From: Fidelibacterota bacterium
Lineage (GTDB): Bacteria; Fidelibacterota; SORT01
Direction: 5' to 3'
Length of the DNA stretch: 64,000 nt
Assembly (NCBI GenBank): GCA_022571215.1
Contig: JACZYG010000013.1
Coordinates: forward strand, 1-64,000
Position numbers and translations under genes: made by a program. The notes beneath the pieces were generated by a model. The model saw only the letters and a list, made by a program, of their open reading frames with translations. It was not told the origin of the DNA and searched no databases. Of the stretch, positions 36,708-45,754 are shown piece by piece. Each line of letters starts with the position of its first letter. The stretch's first letter is position 1.

Positions 36708-36905
36708 GTCTCGAAAGCCAATTGTCAGAGACTCAAGATTGGACGAGATTCGAGATGGCCAAATGCTGTGACTATTTGAAGTATTCTAACTACAAAGAAA
36801 ATATCAGGGTACTTCGAAATGATATCCGAGGTCGTTCTTTATCCGTACTGAAGCTCAATCCAATTCTTAAAGCATGTTCATACTTCGTTTCGTAAGTCCA
36901 GCTTG
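36708..36905. repeat. 198-bp direct repeat, left copy
   Basis: Same length as the copy at 39262..39459, with about 19 differences by eye (about 90 percent identity) and no gap. The two copies bracket the Kef-type antiporter gene. Confidence 0.9.
36790..36903 (-). pseudogene. Remnant of the 3-prime end of the outer-membrane protein gene
   Basis: On the minus strand this encodes 37 residues from SWTYETKYEHALRIG to FRSTLIFSL and a stop. This is the same C-terminus as the intact protein at 39344..40060 with three substitutions. Upstream of it the similarity ends, so only the tail of a second copy survives. Confidence 0.85.
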
Positions 36906-36925
36906 ATAATCCATTGTTATTCAAG

Positions 36926-38908
36926 CTATTTTCGATGCTTATTACTAACTGTAGATGATGCTAAAAGAGAAAAAGCTTCTCTATTCTTTTCACTCCCAAT
37001 AATTGCAACCAGATCATTCGGTAGTAAAACAAAATCCGCATGGGGATTCGAGTTTAATTGCTCTTCCCGGACAACACCTACGACAGATGCTCCGGTTCTT
37101 TTACGTATTTCGCTCTCACCTATCGACTTATGAGCAATTGGGCTTTCTGGCGATAAGGGGACCCATTGTAGAATAAATTGCTGTTCGGCATCCCTGAGTT
37201 GGGAAAGCATTCGATAATCGTCGCCTTGGTTAATTAAATGCGCATAGAGTTCCTGTCGAGCAATATCCGTGTATCGTTGAACTTCGGTTGGTGGAACTTT
37301 AAGATGGAGAAGAGACTGTCGTGTCAATTCGAGGCTCGCCTCGTACTCTGGGAGCACAACTTCTGAGACCCCTAAATCCCTGAATAAGTCGAAATAATCC
37401 GGACCTGGTGTTCTCGCTACTATTTCGAGTTTATTATTTAAACGCTTTGACTGTACTATGACTAATCTTGCTGCGGCAAGCCCGGGGATAGTTAAAATCA
37501 GAAGAGATGATTTTTTAATTCCGGCCGATTCGAGAACAACTTCCTGACCGGCATCGCCATAAACGACTGCCATCCCAGCCTCCTTGGCTTGTTCAAAAAG
37601 TCGGTGGTCAAGTTCAATGATCACGAACTGCTTATTCAGGCGTTTCAAAACCTGTGCTATTTGAAAACCTACACGTCCGCCGCCGACTATAACAACGTGG
37701 TCGGTAAGTCCTGAATCGGGTATGTTTGTTGACTCAAGAGGTTCATGGCGAAACCAACGCCTCCTCAATGCGTAAATCCTTGCAGTCTGACCTGAAACCA
37801 AAGGCGTGAGTACCATCGTTACAATTGCGGTGTTCAGTATCAAAGAGTAAAGATCACTTCCAATCGAATTCGTTGATACTCCCACCCTTGCAAGCAAGAA
37901 AGAAAACTCACCCATTTGAAATAGACCCATTCCCACAGCCAAGGGTATTATGTTTCTATATTTGAAAATTCGAACAATGAGCGCTATGATAAGTCCCTTA
38001 CCTAAACTCATTGCCAGCACTAAGAAGATGACTTGTCGGATATTATCAAATAGAAAAGTTGGATCTAAAAGCATTCCAACCGATGTAAAGAACAATAAAC
38101 CAAAAAGATCTCTAAGCGGAACAATATCACTTAGTGCCTGGTGCCCGTAGTCCGACTCGCTCAGAACCATTCCGGCGACAAACGCGCCAAAGGCAAAGGT
38201 AAGTCCCACCATGTATGTTAAATAACCAACACCTAGCCCGATGGCGGTGATTGCAAGCATAAAAAGCTCCCTTGAACCGAGTTTGGCGATGTGCACCAGT
38301 AGACGCGGCAACAACTTAGTTCCGAGCAAAACCATACCAGTAATGAACGCCACGGCTTTGAGCGCCACGAAACCAAGAGCAAGCAGTCCAACCGGCGGAT
38401 TGCTCAGCTGGGGGAGAATTATCATCATTGGGACCACAGCCAGGTCTTGGACGATGAGCATCCCGATCATCACTTTACTCGAAGGGGTTCCCAACGAGCC
38501 CTGGTTCATCAGCGTTTTGAGAATCACCATGGTACTCGAAAGAGATATAAGGGCGCCGAGCCATAGCGATGGTATCCAATCCAATCCCATCAAGTGCCCA
38601 ATACCAATACCAAGCACCATGGTAATGACAATTTGGATAGGCGTCCCGATTAGAGCGACCATCTTAACCGGCTTAAGATCCTTGAGAGAAAATTCAAGTC
38701 CCAGCGCAAAAAGGAGAAGGGCAATGCCAATCTCGGCGAGCAACTCGATCTCGTCAATGTTAGAGATCGTATATCCCCCTGTATGTGGCCCCAAGATAAC
38801 TCCCGCTGCGATATAGCCGAGGATTAAGGGTTGACCCAGCCGTTGTACCAGTAAGCCACAAAAAAATGCTGCAACTACAAGGAGGATGATATCAGTCGCA
38901 ATACCCAT
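36926..38908 (-). CDS. Kef-type K+/H+ antiporter (CPA2) with TrkA-N and TrkA-C
   Basis: A 660-aa monovalent cation:proton antiporter-2 protein. About 12 membrane helices occupy 1-385 (opening segment with [15 protein letters not shown]). A TrkA-N nucleotide-binding domain follows ([17 protein letters not shown], about 405-520), then a C-terminal TrkA-C-like domain (about 565-650). Such systems export K+ or exchange Na+/H+ and are gated by NAD(H) or glutathione adducts. No KefF/KefG-like ancillary protein is adjacent. The gene is flanked by 198-bp direct repeats, which suggests insertion or duplication. Confidence 0.92.
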   Translation of the reverse strand: MGIATDIILLVVAAFFCGLLVQRLGQPLILGYIAAGVILGPHTGGYTISNIDEIELLAEIGIALLLFALGLEFSLKDLKPVKMVALIGTPIQIVITMVLGIGIGHLMGLDWIPSLWLGALISLSSTMVILKTLMNQGSLGTPSSKVMIGMLIVQDLAVVPMMIILPQLSNPPVGLLALGFVALKAVAFITGMVLLGTKLLPRLLVHIAKLGSRELFMLAITAIGLGVGYLTYMVGLTFAFGAFVAGMVLSESDYGHQALSDIVPLRDLFGLLFFTSVGMLLDPTFLFDNIRQVIFLVLAMSLGKGLIIALIVRIFKYRNIIPLAVGMGLFQMGEFSFLLARVGVSTNSIGSDLYSLILNTAIVTMVLTPLVSGQTARIYALRRRWFRHEPLESTNIPDSGLTDHVVIVGGGRVGFQIAQVLKRLNKQFVIIELDHRLFEQAKEAGMAVVYGDAGQEVVLESAGIKKSSLLILTIPGLAAARLVIVQSKRLNNKLEIVARTPGPDYFDLFRDLGVSEVVLPEYEASLELTRQSLLHLKVPPTEVQRYTDIARQELYAHLINQGDDYRMLSQLRDAEQQFILQWVPLSPESPIAHKSIGESEIRKRTGASVVGVVREEQLNSNPHADFVLLPNDLVAIIGSEKNREAFSLLASSTVSNKHRK

Positions 38909-39343
38909 TATTTATTCTATTCAGTCCGACACGGAAGCAGGAAATGACTTATATCCAGCATCGTACGATGCTGTGGTTCGGTTATCTCTTGAACGGAGCG
39001 TTTACCCAGGTGTCTTTTGGTCATTTGTCCTCTCTTTCCGGGCGTTCATGTTTCATAGCAGTCATCTTGGTGTTCAAATGGGATTACACCACCACCTAAA
39101 AGGCAAATTCCCACACCTATTGGATCCCCTTTTTCGGTTATCTTGTTTTTAACCACTGATCTGCCCTCATTCCGTAGCCCGGCTTCTATATTACATATTA
39201 AGCCTTTAGATATCACTAAAAATATGTCTTAATAAACGGCCATTTTTAAGACAAAATTTCAGTCTCGAAAGCTAATTGTCAGAAGTTCCGGATTGGACGA
39301 GATTCGGGACGATCGAATGTTGTGACCATTGGAAGTATTCTAA
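38909..39343. other. Intergenic region upstream of the antiporter
   Basis: Contains an 18-bp perfect palindrome (38956..38973) and part of the second 198-bp repeat (39262 onward). No gene supported; the plus-strand ORF here is without ribosome site or similarity. Confidence 0.45.
38956..38973. promoter_or_regulatory. 18-bp perfect palindrome upstream of the Kef-type gene
   Basis: CAGCATCGTACGATGCTG, 48 bp ahead of the antiporter start codon. Its place and perfect symmetry suggest an operator for a dimeric regulator; no regulator gene is adjacent. Confidence 0.45.
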
Positions 39344-39459
39344 CTACAAAGAAAATATCAGGATACTTCGAAATGATATCCGAGGTCGTTCTTTATCCAT
39401 ACTGAAGCCCAATCCAATCCTTAAAGCGTGTTCATACTTCGTTTCGTAAGTCCAGCTTG
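39262..39459. repeat. 198-bp direct repeat, right copy
   Basis: Overlaps the last 116 bases of the intact outer-membrane protein gene and 82 bases beyond its stop. Matches 36708..36905 without gaps. Confidence 0.9.
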
Positions 39460-40060
39460 GAATAATATCAATATTGGTTTCATCTCCGAACTTTGAAAGG
39501 AGTTCGATCGCAAATGAATGATTATCCGTAATTTCAGAACCAACACCTAATCGAGCTACAAAAGAAGTTTCTTTTTCAAATTCAAAGCCAGCGTTCAGAG
39601 CAAATTTATATTTTCCAGTCTCACTTGATATAATGAATCTCAAATCCACAAGATTCTCCTGTTCACTCTTAGAGGAAATTTCGTATTCGCTTGCAAAGCC
39701 AAAATCAAACCGATCACTCAAATAAGAGAAATTATATCTCAACTGAAATCCTATGGCTTCGTAAGCAAATTCCCCCTGCTCTTCTTCGGTAAAATGAGGG
39801 TGAACTTCAAAGGCTAAGGAGTTTGAAATGCCATACAATATACCAGGTGTAAATTCAATCACCGTATTTTCATTATTTAATTGTTCCTCCGACCCGAAAT
39901 CCCCTGATAAAAGTAACCAAAAGTTTTTTGGTTCAGGGAGTTTGGCAGTTTCAGTTACGGCAAAATCTTTTCCGTGATGAGCGAATAAAGTTGGAGGCGC
40001 TAATAACAAAACTAAAAGGGCTATCAAAACATATCTTATTGCAATACTATTCATTTTCAT
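39344..40060 (-). CDS. Exported outer-membrane-type protein
   Basis: A 238-aa protein with a signal peptide (IALLVLLLAPPTLF-A-HH) and a mature N-terminus HHGKDFAVTETAKLPEP, followed by repeated amphipathic strands and a C-terminal SILIFSL. It resembles small beta-barrel or transporter-like outer-membrane proteins of unknown function. The His-His start and the neighbouring Cys-rich exported protein suggest a metal link, but this is weak inference. Its 3-prime end is duplicated at 36790..36903. Confidence 0.7.
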   Translation of the reverse strand: MKMNSIAIRYVLIALLVLLLAPPTLFAHHGKDFAVTETAKLPEPKNFWLLLSGDFGSEEQLNNENTVIEFTPGILYGISNSLAFEVHPHFTEEEQGEFAYEAIGFQLRYNFSYLSDRFDFGFASEYEISSKSEQENLVDLRFIISSETGKYKFALNAGFEFEKETSFVARLGVGSEITDNHSFAIELLSKFGDETNIDIIPSWTYETKYEHALRIGLGFSMDKERPRISFRSILIFSL

Positions 40061-40210
40061 CTCTCCTAAAAGTGTTCAAATTGGGTGATATGCGGTATAA
40101 TTCACCGCAAAAGAGATCCCCGTTTACTGGAATAATCTTTTCTTTATATAATTGAGAACCCCGGATATTTTGTTCTGCTGAAAACAGAACAGATCCAGGC
40201 GAGTGATGAA

Positions 40211-40633
40211 TCAAATAATGTAGGAGTTAACTTCTTTAAAAATCTTTAAAGGCGGGTGCGAGATAGTAACCAAAGATTCCTGATACACCAAATTGGTTTG
40301 CCTTGAACATTCCGAGATGTCAGGAACTATGTGGATCGAAAATTGCATAGATGAAGGCTGTGGTTCCCTTTTCAAGTTTGTAAGAATGCCCCAATTAGGT
40401 ATTGTGTCAGCCATTTTACCACAACATTCCATAGGAGATTTTATCCAAAGCGCTGAATCTTTTTCTCGAGAATCTTCATTAGGAACTTCTTTCATTACAC
40501 ATAAGATATTAGAATCGCTGTTACCTCTAATCCAGTCTATGCAGAAGTCACTCTTGAGTAAGCCTGCCAATCCCTGTGGAACAATCAACACGCTTATTAG
40601 TACGATGCTAGAAATCTTCTTTATCTTTTTCAT
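40211..40633 (-). CDS. Small exported Cys-containing protein, unknown
   Basis: About 140 aa from the Met at 40633 (the frame is open to 40669). It has a basic N-terminus and hydrophobic signal (KKIKKISSIVLISVLIVPQGLA), then cysteines in DFCIDWIRG, ILCVMKE, MECCGKM and ISECSRQ. The Met-Glu-Cys-Cys motif could bind soft metals. No family recognised. It sits 150 bp upstream of the exported protein at 39344..40060 and may be co-transcribed. Confidence 0.5.
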   Translation of the reverse strand: MKKIKKISSIVLISVLIVPQGLAGLLKSDFCIDWIRGNSDSNILCVMKEVPNEDSREKDSALWIKSPMECCGKMADTIPNWGILTNLKREPQPSSMQFSIHIVPDISECSRQTNLVYQESLVTISHPPLKIFKEVNSYII

Positions 40634-40669
40634 TCCGAAAACATAATAATCCTTTACAAATATATTCAC

Positions 40670-41517
40670 AACCTTTTTATTTGAGACACCTCATTTTTGA
40701 GAGTCCAAATAACAATGGTATATATTACTGCCCGATAAGAGTCTACCGTTGACGTCACCCATCCATCCTATTTTTGGATGGAGTCCCTTTTTTAGGTTAT
40801 TGAAAGAATTGTCAAAAGATTCCGTCTCCCCTTTGTCATAGCTGCGATGCATCCGCTTTATATTGGTCATTGCATCGCCGAACAGCTTGTTTCCTGTCAT
40901 CCAATCAATAGCGGTAATCCCAAAACCGCGTAACCGTTGTACAAACCGTACATTTTACTTTCCAGGTGTATTTTTTATAACAAAAAAAAGAGTTTGAAGA
41001 TTCCATTCAATTTCGACATCGTCATTCAGGAATAAATAACTTTTGTACGCTTTCCGAAACGTTACAACCGACAATTCTTCAGGGAGATGGTCACAAACCG
41101 GAATGTCTTTTATTTTAATCAGTATGTCTTATTTATCAGGTAACTTTAATCAGTAAAAGAAATTTTTTGAGAAATATTAATAGACTTGTCATTTACTACT
41201 TGAATAGTTACATTTATATAACACTTTCCTAATATAAAATGATTTATATATATGAAATTCGCTCTATATGGCTCAAACAGATGCTTATACCAAAAGAAGC
41301 TAACTTATTAGCGGATGGAGCATAACCGTTAAACATTAACAATTATTTGAAAAATAATTTTACAGGATTGAATATTATATCAGTTGTGAGGTTATTCCCT
41401 CGCCTTGAAAGCCCCATTTTTTTCAAAATGGGGCTTTTTGTTTTCAGTCTCACTAAAGACAGGTGAGAAACAAAAGAAAAATGTAGAAAGGAAAATGTAA
41501 CACAAACAAAGGAGAAT
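40670..41517. other. Long gene-poor region
   Basis: Almost 850 bases without a convincing gene. A minus-strand ORF of 69 codons (40691..40900) lacks a clear ribosome site and similarity. A hairpin with arms TCCATCC/GGATGGA is near 40762-40782. The strong plus-strand terminator at 41408..41440 has no plus-strand gene before it for over 4 kb, so the stretch 41150-41440 may encode a small RNA or a long attenuated leader for the porin gene. Confidence 0.5.
41408..41440 (+). terminator. Strong intrinsic terminator 78 bp upstream of the FadL-type gene
   Basis: A 13-bp stem AAAGCCCCATTTT/AAAATGGGGCTTT with loop TTTC, followed by TT-G-TTTT. It is oriented to stop transcripts heading into the porin gene. 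Confidence 0.85.
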
Positions 41518-42789
41518 ATGATGACTCATCTCAATATCAGATCTTGTGCAAAATGGTTAACCATTAGCACCATGTCTGTTTTAATCATGGTGTCGGCAGC
41601 GATGGCCACCAACGGATATTTTTCGCATGGGTATGGGACCCAATACAAAGGTATGGCAGGAGCCGGTGTTGCTTTGTCTATAGGAACTCTTTCCGCTGCT
41701 ACCAATCCCGCGTCAATGGTCGGAGCAGGCGCAGGTTATGACATAGGCATTGCTTATTTTAGTCCTATCAGAGAATTCACGGTTACGGGTAACCCTTCAA
41801 ATTTCCCTGGAACATTCGGCTTAGCTCCCGGCACAGTTGAAAGTAACTCGAACACATTTATCATTCCTTCTTTGGGAGCAAACTGGATGTTGAATGAGAC
41901 AGCTTCAATCGGTGTCTCCATCTATGGTAATGGTGGAATGAACTCGGATTATGATGCTCCGGTGTTCGGTTTTACTCCAACGGGAATAAATTTTGAACAA
42001 CTATTTATTGTTCCTACATACGCAATTCAGATTAATTCACAGCATGCATTGGGAGCAAGTATAATATTAGGTTATCAGACCTTCGAGGCAAAAGGCCTGG
42101 GAGCTTTCGCAGGTTTTTCAAGTGATGCGGCAAATTTGACGGATAACGGCAAAAGCACTACAACAGGATTAGGCTATAAAGTCGGTTACATTGGCGAATT
42201 TTCTGAAATGGTCTCAGTCGGCGCTTCTTATCAGACTAAAACCTTTATGGGCAACTTTGATGAATATGCAGGATTGTTCGCAGAGCAAGGTGATTTTGAT
42301 GTACCGTCTACATGGACTGTAGGGGTCGCTCTTAGCCCGAATGATGATCTTACTATAGTAGCGGATGTTCAGCAGATACTTTACACAGACATCGCCTCTG
42401 TCAGTAATTCTTTTCTTCCAAATCTTCAAACAGCGCTCCTCGGAAATGACGCTGGAGCAGGATTCGGCTGGGAAGACATGACTATCATTAAAATCGGCGC
42501 TCAATATCAACTAAACGAAGGGATGGCGGTTCGAGTCGGATTCTCTACCGGCGGCCAACCGATTCCAGCAAGTGAAATGTTATTTAATATTCTCGCTCCC
42601 GCTGTAGTGGAACAACACATCTCGTTTGGGTTTTCCAAATATATGGAAGGTGGAAGAGAATTTAGTCTTGCGCTGACCAAAGTACTTTCGAACACCGTCA
42701 GTGGACCAAATCCACTTGAAGCACCCGATCAACAAACAATAGAACTAAAAATGAATCAATTAGAGATTGAAGCGGGATTTTCTTTTTAG
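41518..42789 (+). CDS. FadL/OmpP1/TodX-family outer-membrane transporter
   Basis: A 423-aa outer-membrane protein. The signal ends in VSAAMA; the mature N-terminus TNGYFSHGYGTQYKGMAGAGVA and the early ATNPASMV match the OmpP1/FadL family, whose N-terminal hatch carries an NPA motif. The barrel ends in a C-terminal phenylalanine (EAGFSF). Such porins take up hydrophobic compounds such as long-chain fatty acids or hydrocarbons. It has ribosome site GGAGAAT before ATG-ATG. It is monocistronic, convergent with the Soe operon, with a bidirectional terminator between. Confidence 0.92.
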   Translation: MMTHLNIRSCAKWLTISTMSVLIMVSAAMATNGYFSHGYGTQYKGMAGAGVALSIGTLSAATNPASMVGAGAGYDIGIAYFSPIREFTVTGNPSNFPGTFGLAPGTVESNSNTFIIPSLGANWMLNETASIGVSIYGNGGMNSDYDAPVFGFTPTGINFEQLFIVPTYAIQINSQHALGASIILGYQTFEAKGLGAFAGFSSDAANLTDNGKSTTTGLGYKVGYIGEFSEMVSVGASYQTKTFMGNFDEYAGLFAEQGDFDVPSTWTVGVALSPNDDLTIVADVQQILYTDIASVSNSFLPNLQTALLGNDAGAGFGWEDMTIIKIGAQYQLNEGMAVRVGFSTGGQPIPASEMLFNILAPAVVEQHISFGFSKYMEGGREFSLALTKVLSNTVSGPNPLEAPDQQTIELKMNQLEIEAGFSF

Positions 42790-42819
42790 AATAAAATCTG
42801 ATTGGGTACTTCCTAAAAT

Positions 42820-42856
42820 AAGTAATCCACACCATACGGTGTGGATTACTTTTTTA
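42820..42856. terminator. Bidirectional terminator between the porin and the sulfur operon
   Basis: A perfect 13-bp stem AGTAATCCACACC/GGTGTGGATTACT with loop ATAC and T runs on both sides. It ends the FadL-type transcript and the long minus-strand sulfur operon. Confidence 0.93.
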
Positions 42857-42891
42857 TTTATATACGTTAAGAGTCTTCGGTTAGCTAATGA

Positions 42892-45750
42892 CTATTTGAT
42901 ATAAAATGCTTCCTCCGCGGGACGAAGTGTTCTCGCCATCCACAATGGTCGTCTCAGACCATTCGGACCGGGACCGGGACGGGTCATATCCAGCCACTTC
43001 TTATATACCTGGAACGACTTATTTGTATCGACAACGATGTCGCCGTAATTTTCACCCTCACCGGGCAGATTGATGCTTACTTTTTGATGCCAGCAGTGCA
43101 TTCCTGATATAGGGTCGGGGTGAACGGGAAACGTTATATTCTGATGTACGCCGCCGTCTCTCCACCAGATTCGTTTCGAATCTTTGTCAGAACTTTCAAA
43201 CGGCTGAATGGAATCCTTTGTGACCATTCGCCATATTCCGGGTTCTTCTTCCTTTATTGAAACCGTATTAACCATCCAGCTGTTGCCTTTCGCATCGTTC
43301 TCCCTTCGCCATCTGCCCATATGATGAGAGCAGGCGACTACATCGGGTTTAATTCCTTCGGTTATCCAGACCTTATCAATAAAATATCCAATTTCTGTTT
43401 CTATTTTTAAAAGGTCGCCGTTTCGTTTTAATCCTACCTTTTGCGCGGTTTTGGGATGAATCCAGATAGGATTCTTATGAGAGATCTCCGCCAGCCATTT
43501 TGCGTTTCCGGATCGGCTGTGAATATGCGTCGGCAACCGGAATGTCGGAACAAGCACATATTCGTTTTTTGAGCGGTCAAGTTCATCGGGATGGATATGG
43601 CTCTTTATATATTTCGGGATAGCATACTCCTCCCACTTCCACTCTTTCATTGTGTTAGAATAAAATTCCTGTTTCTTTGATGGTGTCGGGAATCCCGCGA
43701 CGGAATCTTCACCATCCTTAACGCCGATGACCTTGCCATCCTTAATAATCTGATGCTTGTCATTGACCTCCGCATTTTGAAGTTGGTCGTCATTCAACGG
43801 ATTCTTATGCTTCTCAAAGGATGTGCTTTCTACTTCAAACGCGCCGTATTTCCTCATATACTCAAGAGGTTCGAGATTTTCTTCAGCCGCTTTTTCTTTT
43901 AATCCCGGTACTTTTTCAAAGATGAATTGATAGTATTCGTCAACTGTTATCTTCTCCCCATCTCTGTAAGGAGACTTGAAGTGTTTCCTTATTCCTAACG
44001 ATTCATCCGGGTCTATCTTCCATGACAGATCGATCCAAAATTCGTCTTCTTCCCAGACCTCGCCGGGATTCACCTCATAAGTATGCTCGACTTCTCTTCC
44101 TTCACGCCGGGCAAATTCCCTTAATACCGGCTGCCTGAAAGCTATCCACATTCCTGAATGCGTTTCATAGGAGTTGAGATCATGACGTTCACTCGCATGA
44201 CCCATAGGCAAAACATAATCCGCCCAGAATGCCGTCTCATTCCATGTTGGGGTCAGGGCGACATGGCATTTTATTTTGGATTCATCCCTTAACGCCTCTA
44301 TCCATGTAAACCCATCGGGATAGGTCCAAACAGGATTGAATACACGGGTGAAATATACGTCTAACTCTCCGCGTCCGTCTTTCAAAAAGTGCGGCAGTAA
44401 AAAGCTCAACTCGTGGTGAGCCAATGGATATTCCAAGGGATAATGGAGTTCGTTCCAAAATTTCTGACCGGGGGGCACGTCAAAAAACGATGGTTTGAAT
44501 TTATTCCATCCGCTCGGGGAAGTACCGCCGACAGTTCCAACGCTGCCTGTAAGCACATTCAAGAAGTGTAAACACCGCGCTACCTGCCATCCGCCCAAAT
44601 TGCCGCTGCCGGCGGAACGCCAATTATGAGTGGAGAGACGGGAACCCGCCTTCCCGACCATACGGGCAGCCTTAACGATCATATCGGGATCTATACCCGC
44701 TTCTTTGGCGGCAAAATCAGGACTGAATTCTTTATATTCTTCTTTTAACCGTTTGATAAAATTATCAAATGTGAGTTCATCGGCGGGATGTACCTCTTCT
44801 AAGTAATCTTGCCAATTTACCCAATTCTCTAAAAACGCCCTGTCGTACATATTCTCTTCAAGGATGATCTTTACTATCGCAAGAAGGACAGCCGCTTCCG
44901 AGCCGGGATATGTCGGCATCCATACGTCTGCCATACTTGCCGTGTTTGAAAGACGCGGGTCCATAACAATCAGATTCGCTCCCTTCATCATCCCCTCGAT
45001 AATCCGTTGCGCATGTGGATTGAAATAATGCCCTGTTTCCAAATGCGAACTTATAAGAAGAATTGTTTCCGCATTTGCGTGGTCGGGCGAAGGTCTGTCG
45101 AACATATGCCATAAAGCATAGCCTAACCTCGCTCCCGCGGAACAAATATTCGTATGAGAGTTATGACCGTCTATTCCCCAAGCCTGAAGCACACGCTCGG
45201 TATAGCCTTCATGGCCCGGTCTGCCGACATGATAAGCGATATTGTTTTGCCGTCCCGCCTTGAGAGAAGTTCGCAACTTACCTGATATATCGTCCAGTAC
45301 CTCTTCCCAGGAAACCCGTTCCCATTCTCCACTTCCCCTCTCTCCCTTACGCTTTAAGGGATAGAGAATCCGTTCGCTGTCTTTTATCTGATTGATGGTA
45401 GCCGGTCCCTTTGCGCAGTTCCTTCCCCTGCTGCCCGGATGTTCGGGATTACCCTCAAATCTTCTTACGCTTCCATCCTCTTTATCCACATACGCAAGCA
45501 GCCCGCATGCCGACTCGCAATTAAAGCAGGTAGTGGGAATTATCGAGTAATTCTTTTCAACTTTTCTGGGCCAGGAATTGGCATCGTATTCCGTCCAATC
45601 ATTCCACTCTTCGGGGGGCGGAAATTTTGAATATTCCACGTCGCCTAATTCCATTTTAGGCAGTTGGACGCCAGATTGTTCGATCTTCCGAAGAATTCCC
45701 ATCGATTCGAAAAGTTTTTCAATTGCCGATTTTTTAATTAAATGTTCCAT
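42892..45750 (-). CDS. soeA: Molybdopterin oxidoreductase catalytic subunit, SoeA-like
   Basis: A 952-aa member of the DMSO reductase superfamily. An N-terminal [4Fe-4S] site with CFNCESACG and RNCAKG lies near 75-130. The Mo-bis-MGD domain follows with a likely cysteine ligand in HTNICSAGARLG, and a C-terminal dinucleotide-binding domain (SHHMGRWRREND). No twin-arginine signal is present, so it should stay in the cytoplasm. This fits SoeABC, the cytoplasmic sulfite:quinone oxidoreductase, and the context (sHdr pathway makes sulfite) supports it. PsrA/SreA-type polysulfide or sulfur reductases are the alternatives. It is last in the operon, 4 bp after the fused BC subunit. Confidence 0.8.
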   Translation of the reverse strand: MEHLIKKSAIEKLFESMGILRKIEQSGVQLPKMELGDVEYSKFPPPEEWNDWTEYDANSWPRKVEKNYSIIPTTCFNCESACGLLAYVDKEDGSVRRFEGNPEHPGSRGRNCAKGPATINQIKDSERILYPLKRKGERGSGEWERVSWEEVLDDISGKLRTSLKAGRQNNIAYHVGRPGHEGYTERVLQAWGIDGHNSHTNICSAGARLGYALWHMFDRPSPDHANAETILLISSHLETGHYFNPHAQRIIEGMMKGANLIVMDPRLSNTASMADVWMPTYPGSEAAVLLAIVKIILEENMYDRAFLENWVNWQDYLEEVHPADELTFDNFIKRLKEEYKEFSPDFAAKEAGIDPDMIVKAARMVGKAGSRLSTHNWRSAGSGNLGGWQVARCLHFLNVLTGSVGTVGGTSPSGWNKFKPSFFDVPPGQKFWNELHYPLEYPLAHHELSFLLPHFLKDGRGELDVYFTRVFNPVWTYPDGFTWIEALRDESKIKCHVALTPTWNETAFWADYVLPMGHASERHDLNSYETHSGMWIAFRQPVLREFARREGREVEHTYEVNPGEVWEEDEFWIDLSWKIDPDESLGIRKHFKSPYRDGEKITVDEYYQFIFEKVPGLKEKAAEENLEPLEYMRKYGAFEVESTSFEKHKNPLNDDQLQNAEVNDKHQIIKDGKVIGVKDGEDSVAGFPTPSKKQEFYSNTMKEWKWEEYAIPKYIKSHIHPDELDRSKNEYVLVPTFRLPTHIHSRSGNAKWLAEISHKNPIWIHPKTAQKVGLKRNGDLLKIETEIGYFIDKVWITEGIKPDVVACSHHMGRWRRENDAKGNSWMVNTVSIKEEEPGIWRMVTKDSIQPFESSDKDSKRIWWRDGGVHQNITFPVHPDPISGMHCWHQKVSINLPGEGENYGDIVVDTNKSFQVYKKWLDMTRPGPGPNGLRRPLWMARTLRPAEEAFYIK

Positions 45751-45754
45751 ACTG

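Larger units (their letters stand above)
36550..36925. other. Intergenic stretch carrying the first 198-bp repeat
   Basis: Contains the direct repeat copy at 36708..36905 with the C-terminal remnant of an outer-membrane protein gene on the minus strand. The first 150 bases hold nothing recognisable. Confidence 0.5.

Noticed and set aside
36689-36895. Plus-strand ORF of 68 codons over the left 198-bp repeat
   Set aside because: It is the reverse shadow of the duplicated outer-membrane protein tail; the minus-strand reading matches a real protein.
40691-40900. Minus-strand ORF of 69 codons
   Set aside because: No clear ribosome site, and the frame extends upstream past its ATG without a better start. 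No family recognised, so I keep it only as a note to the gap entry.
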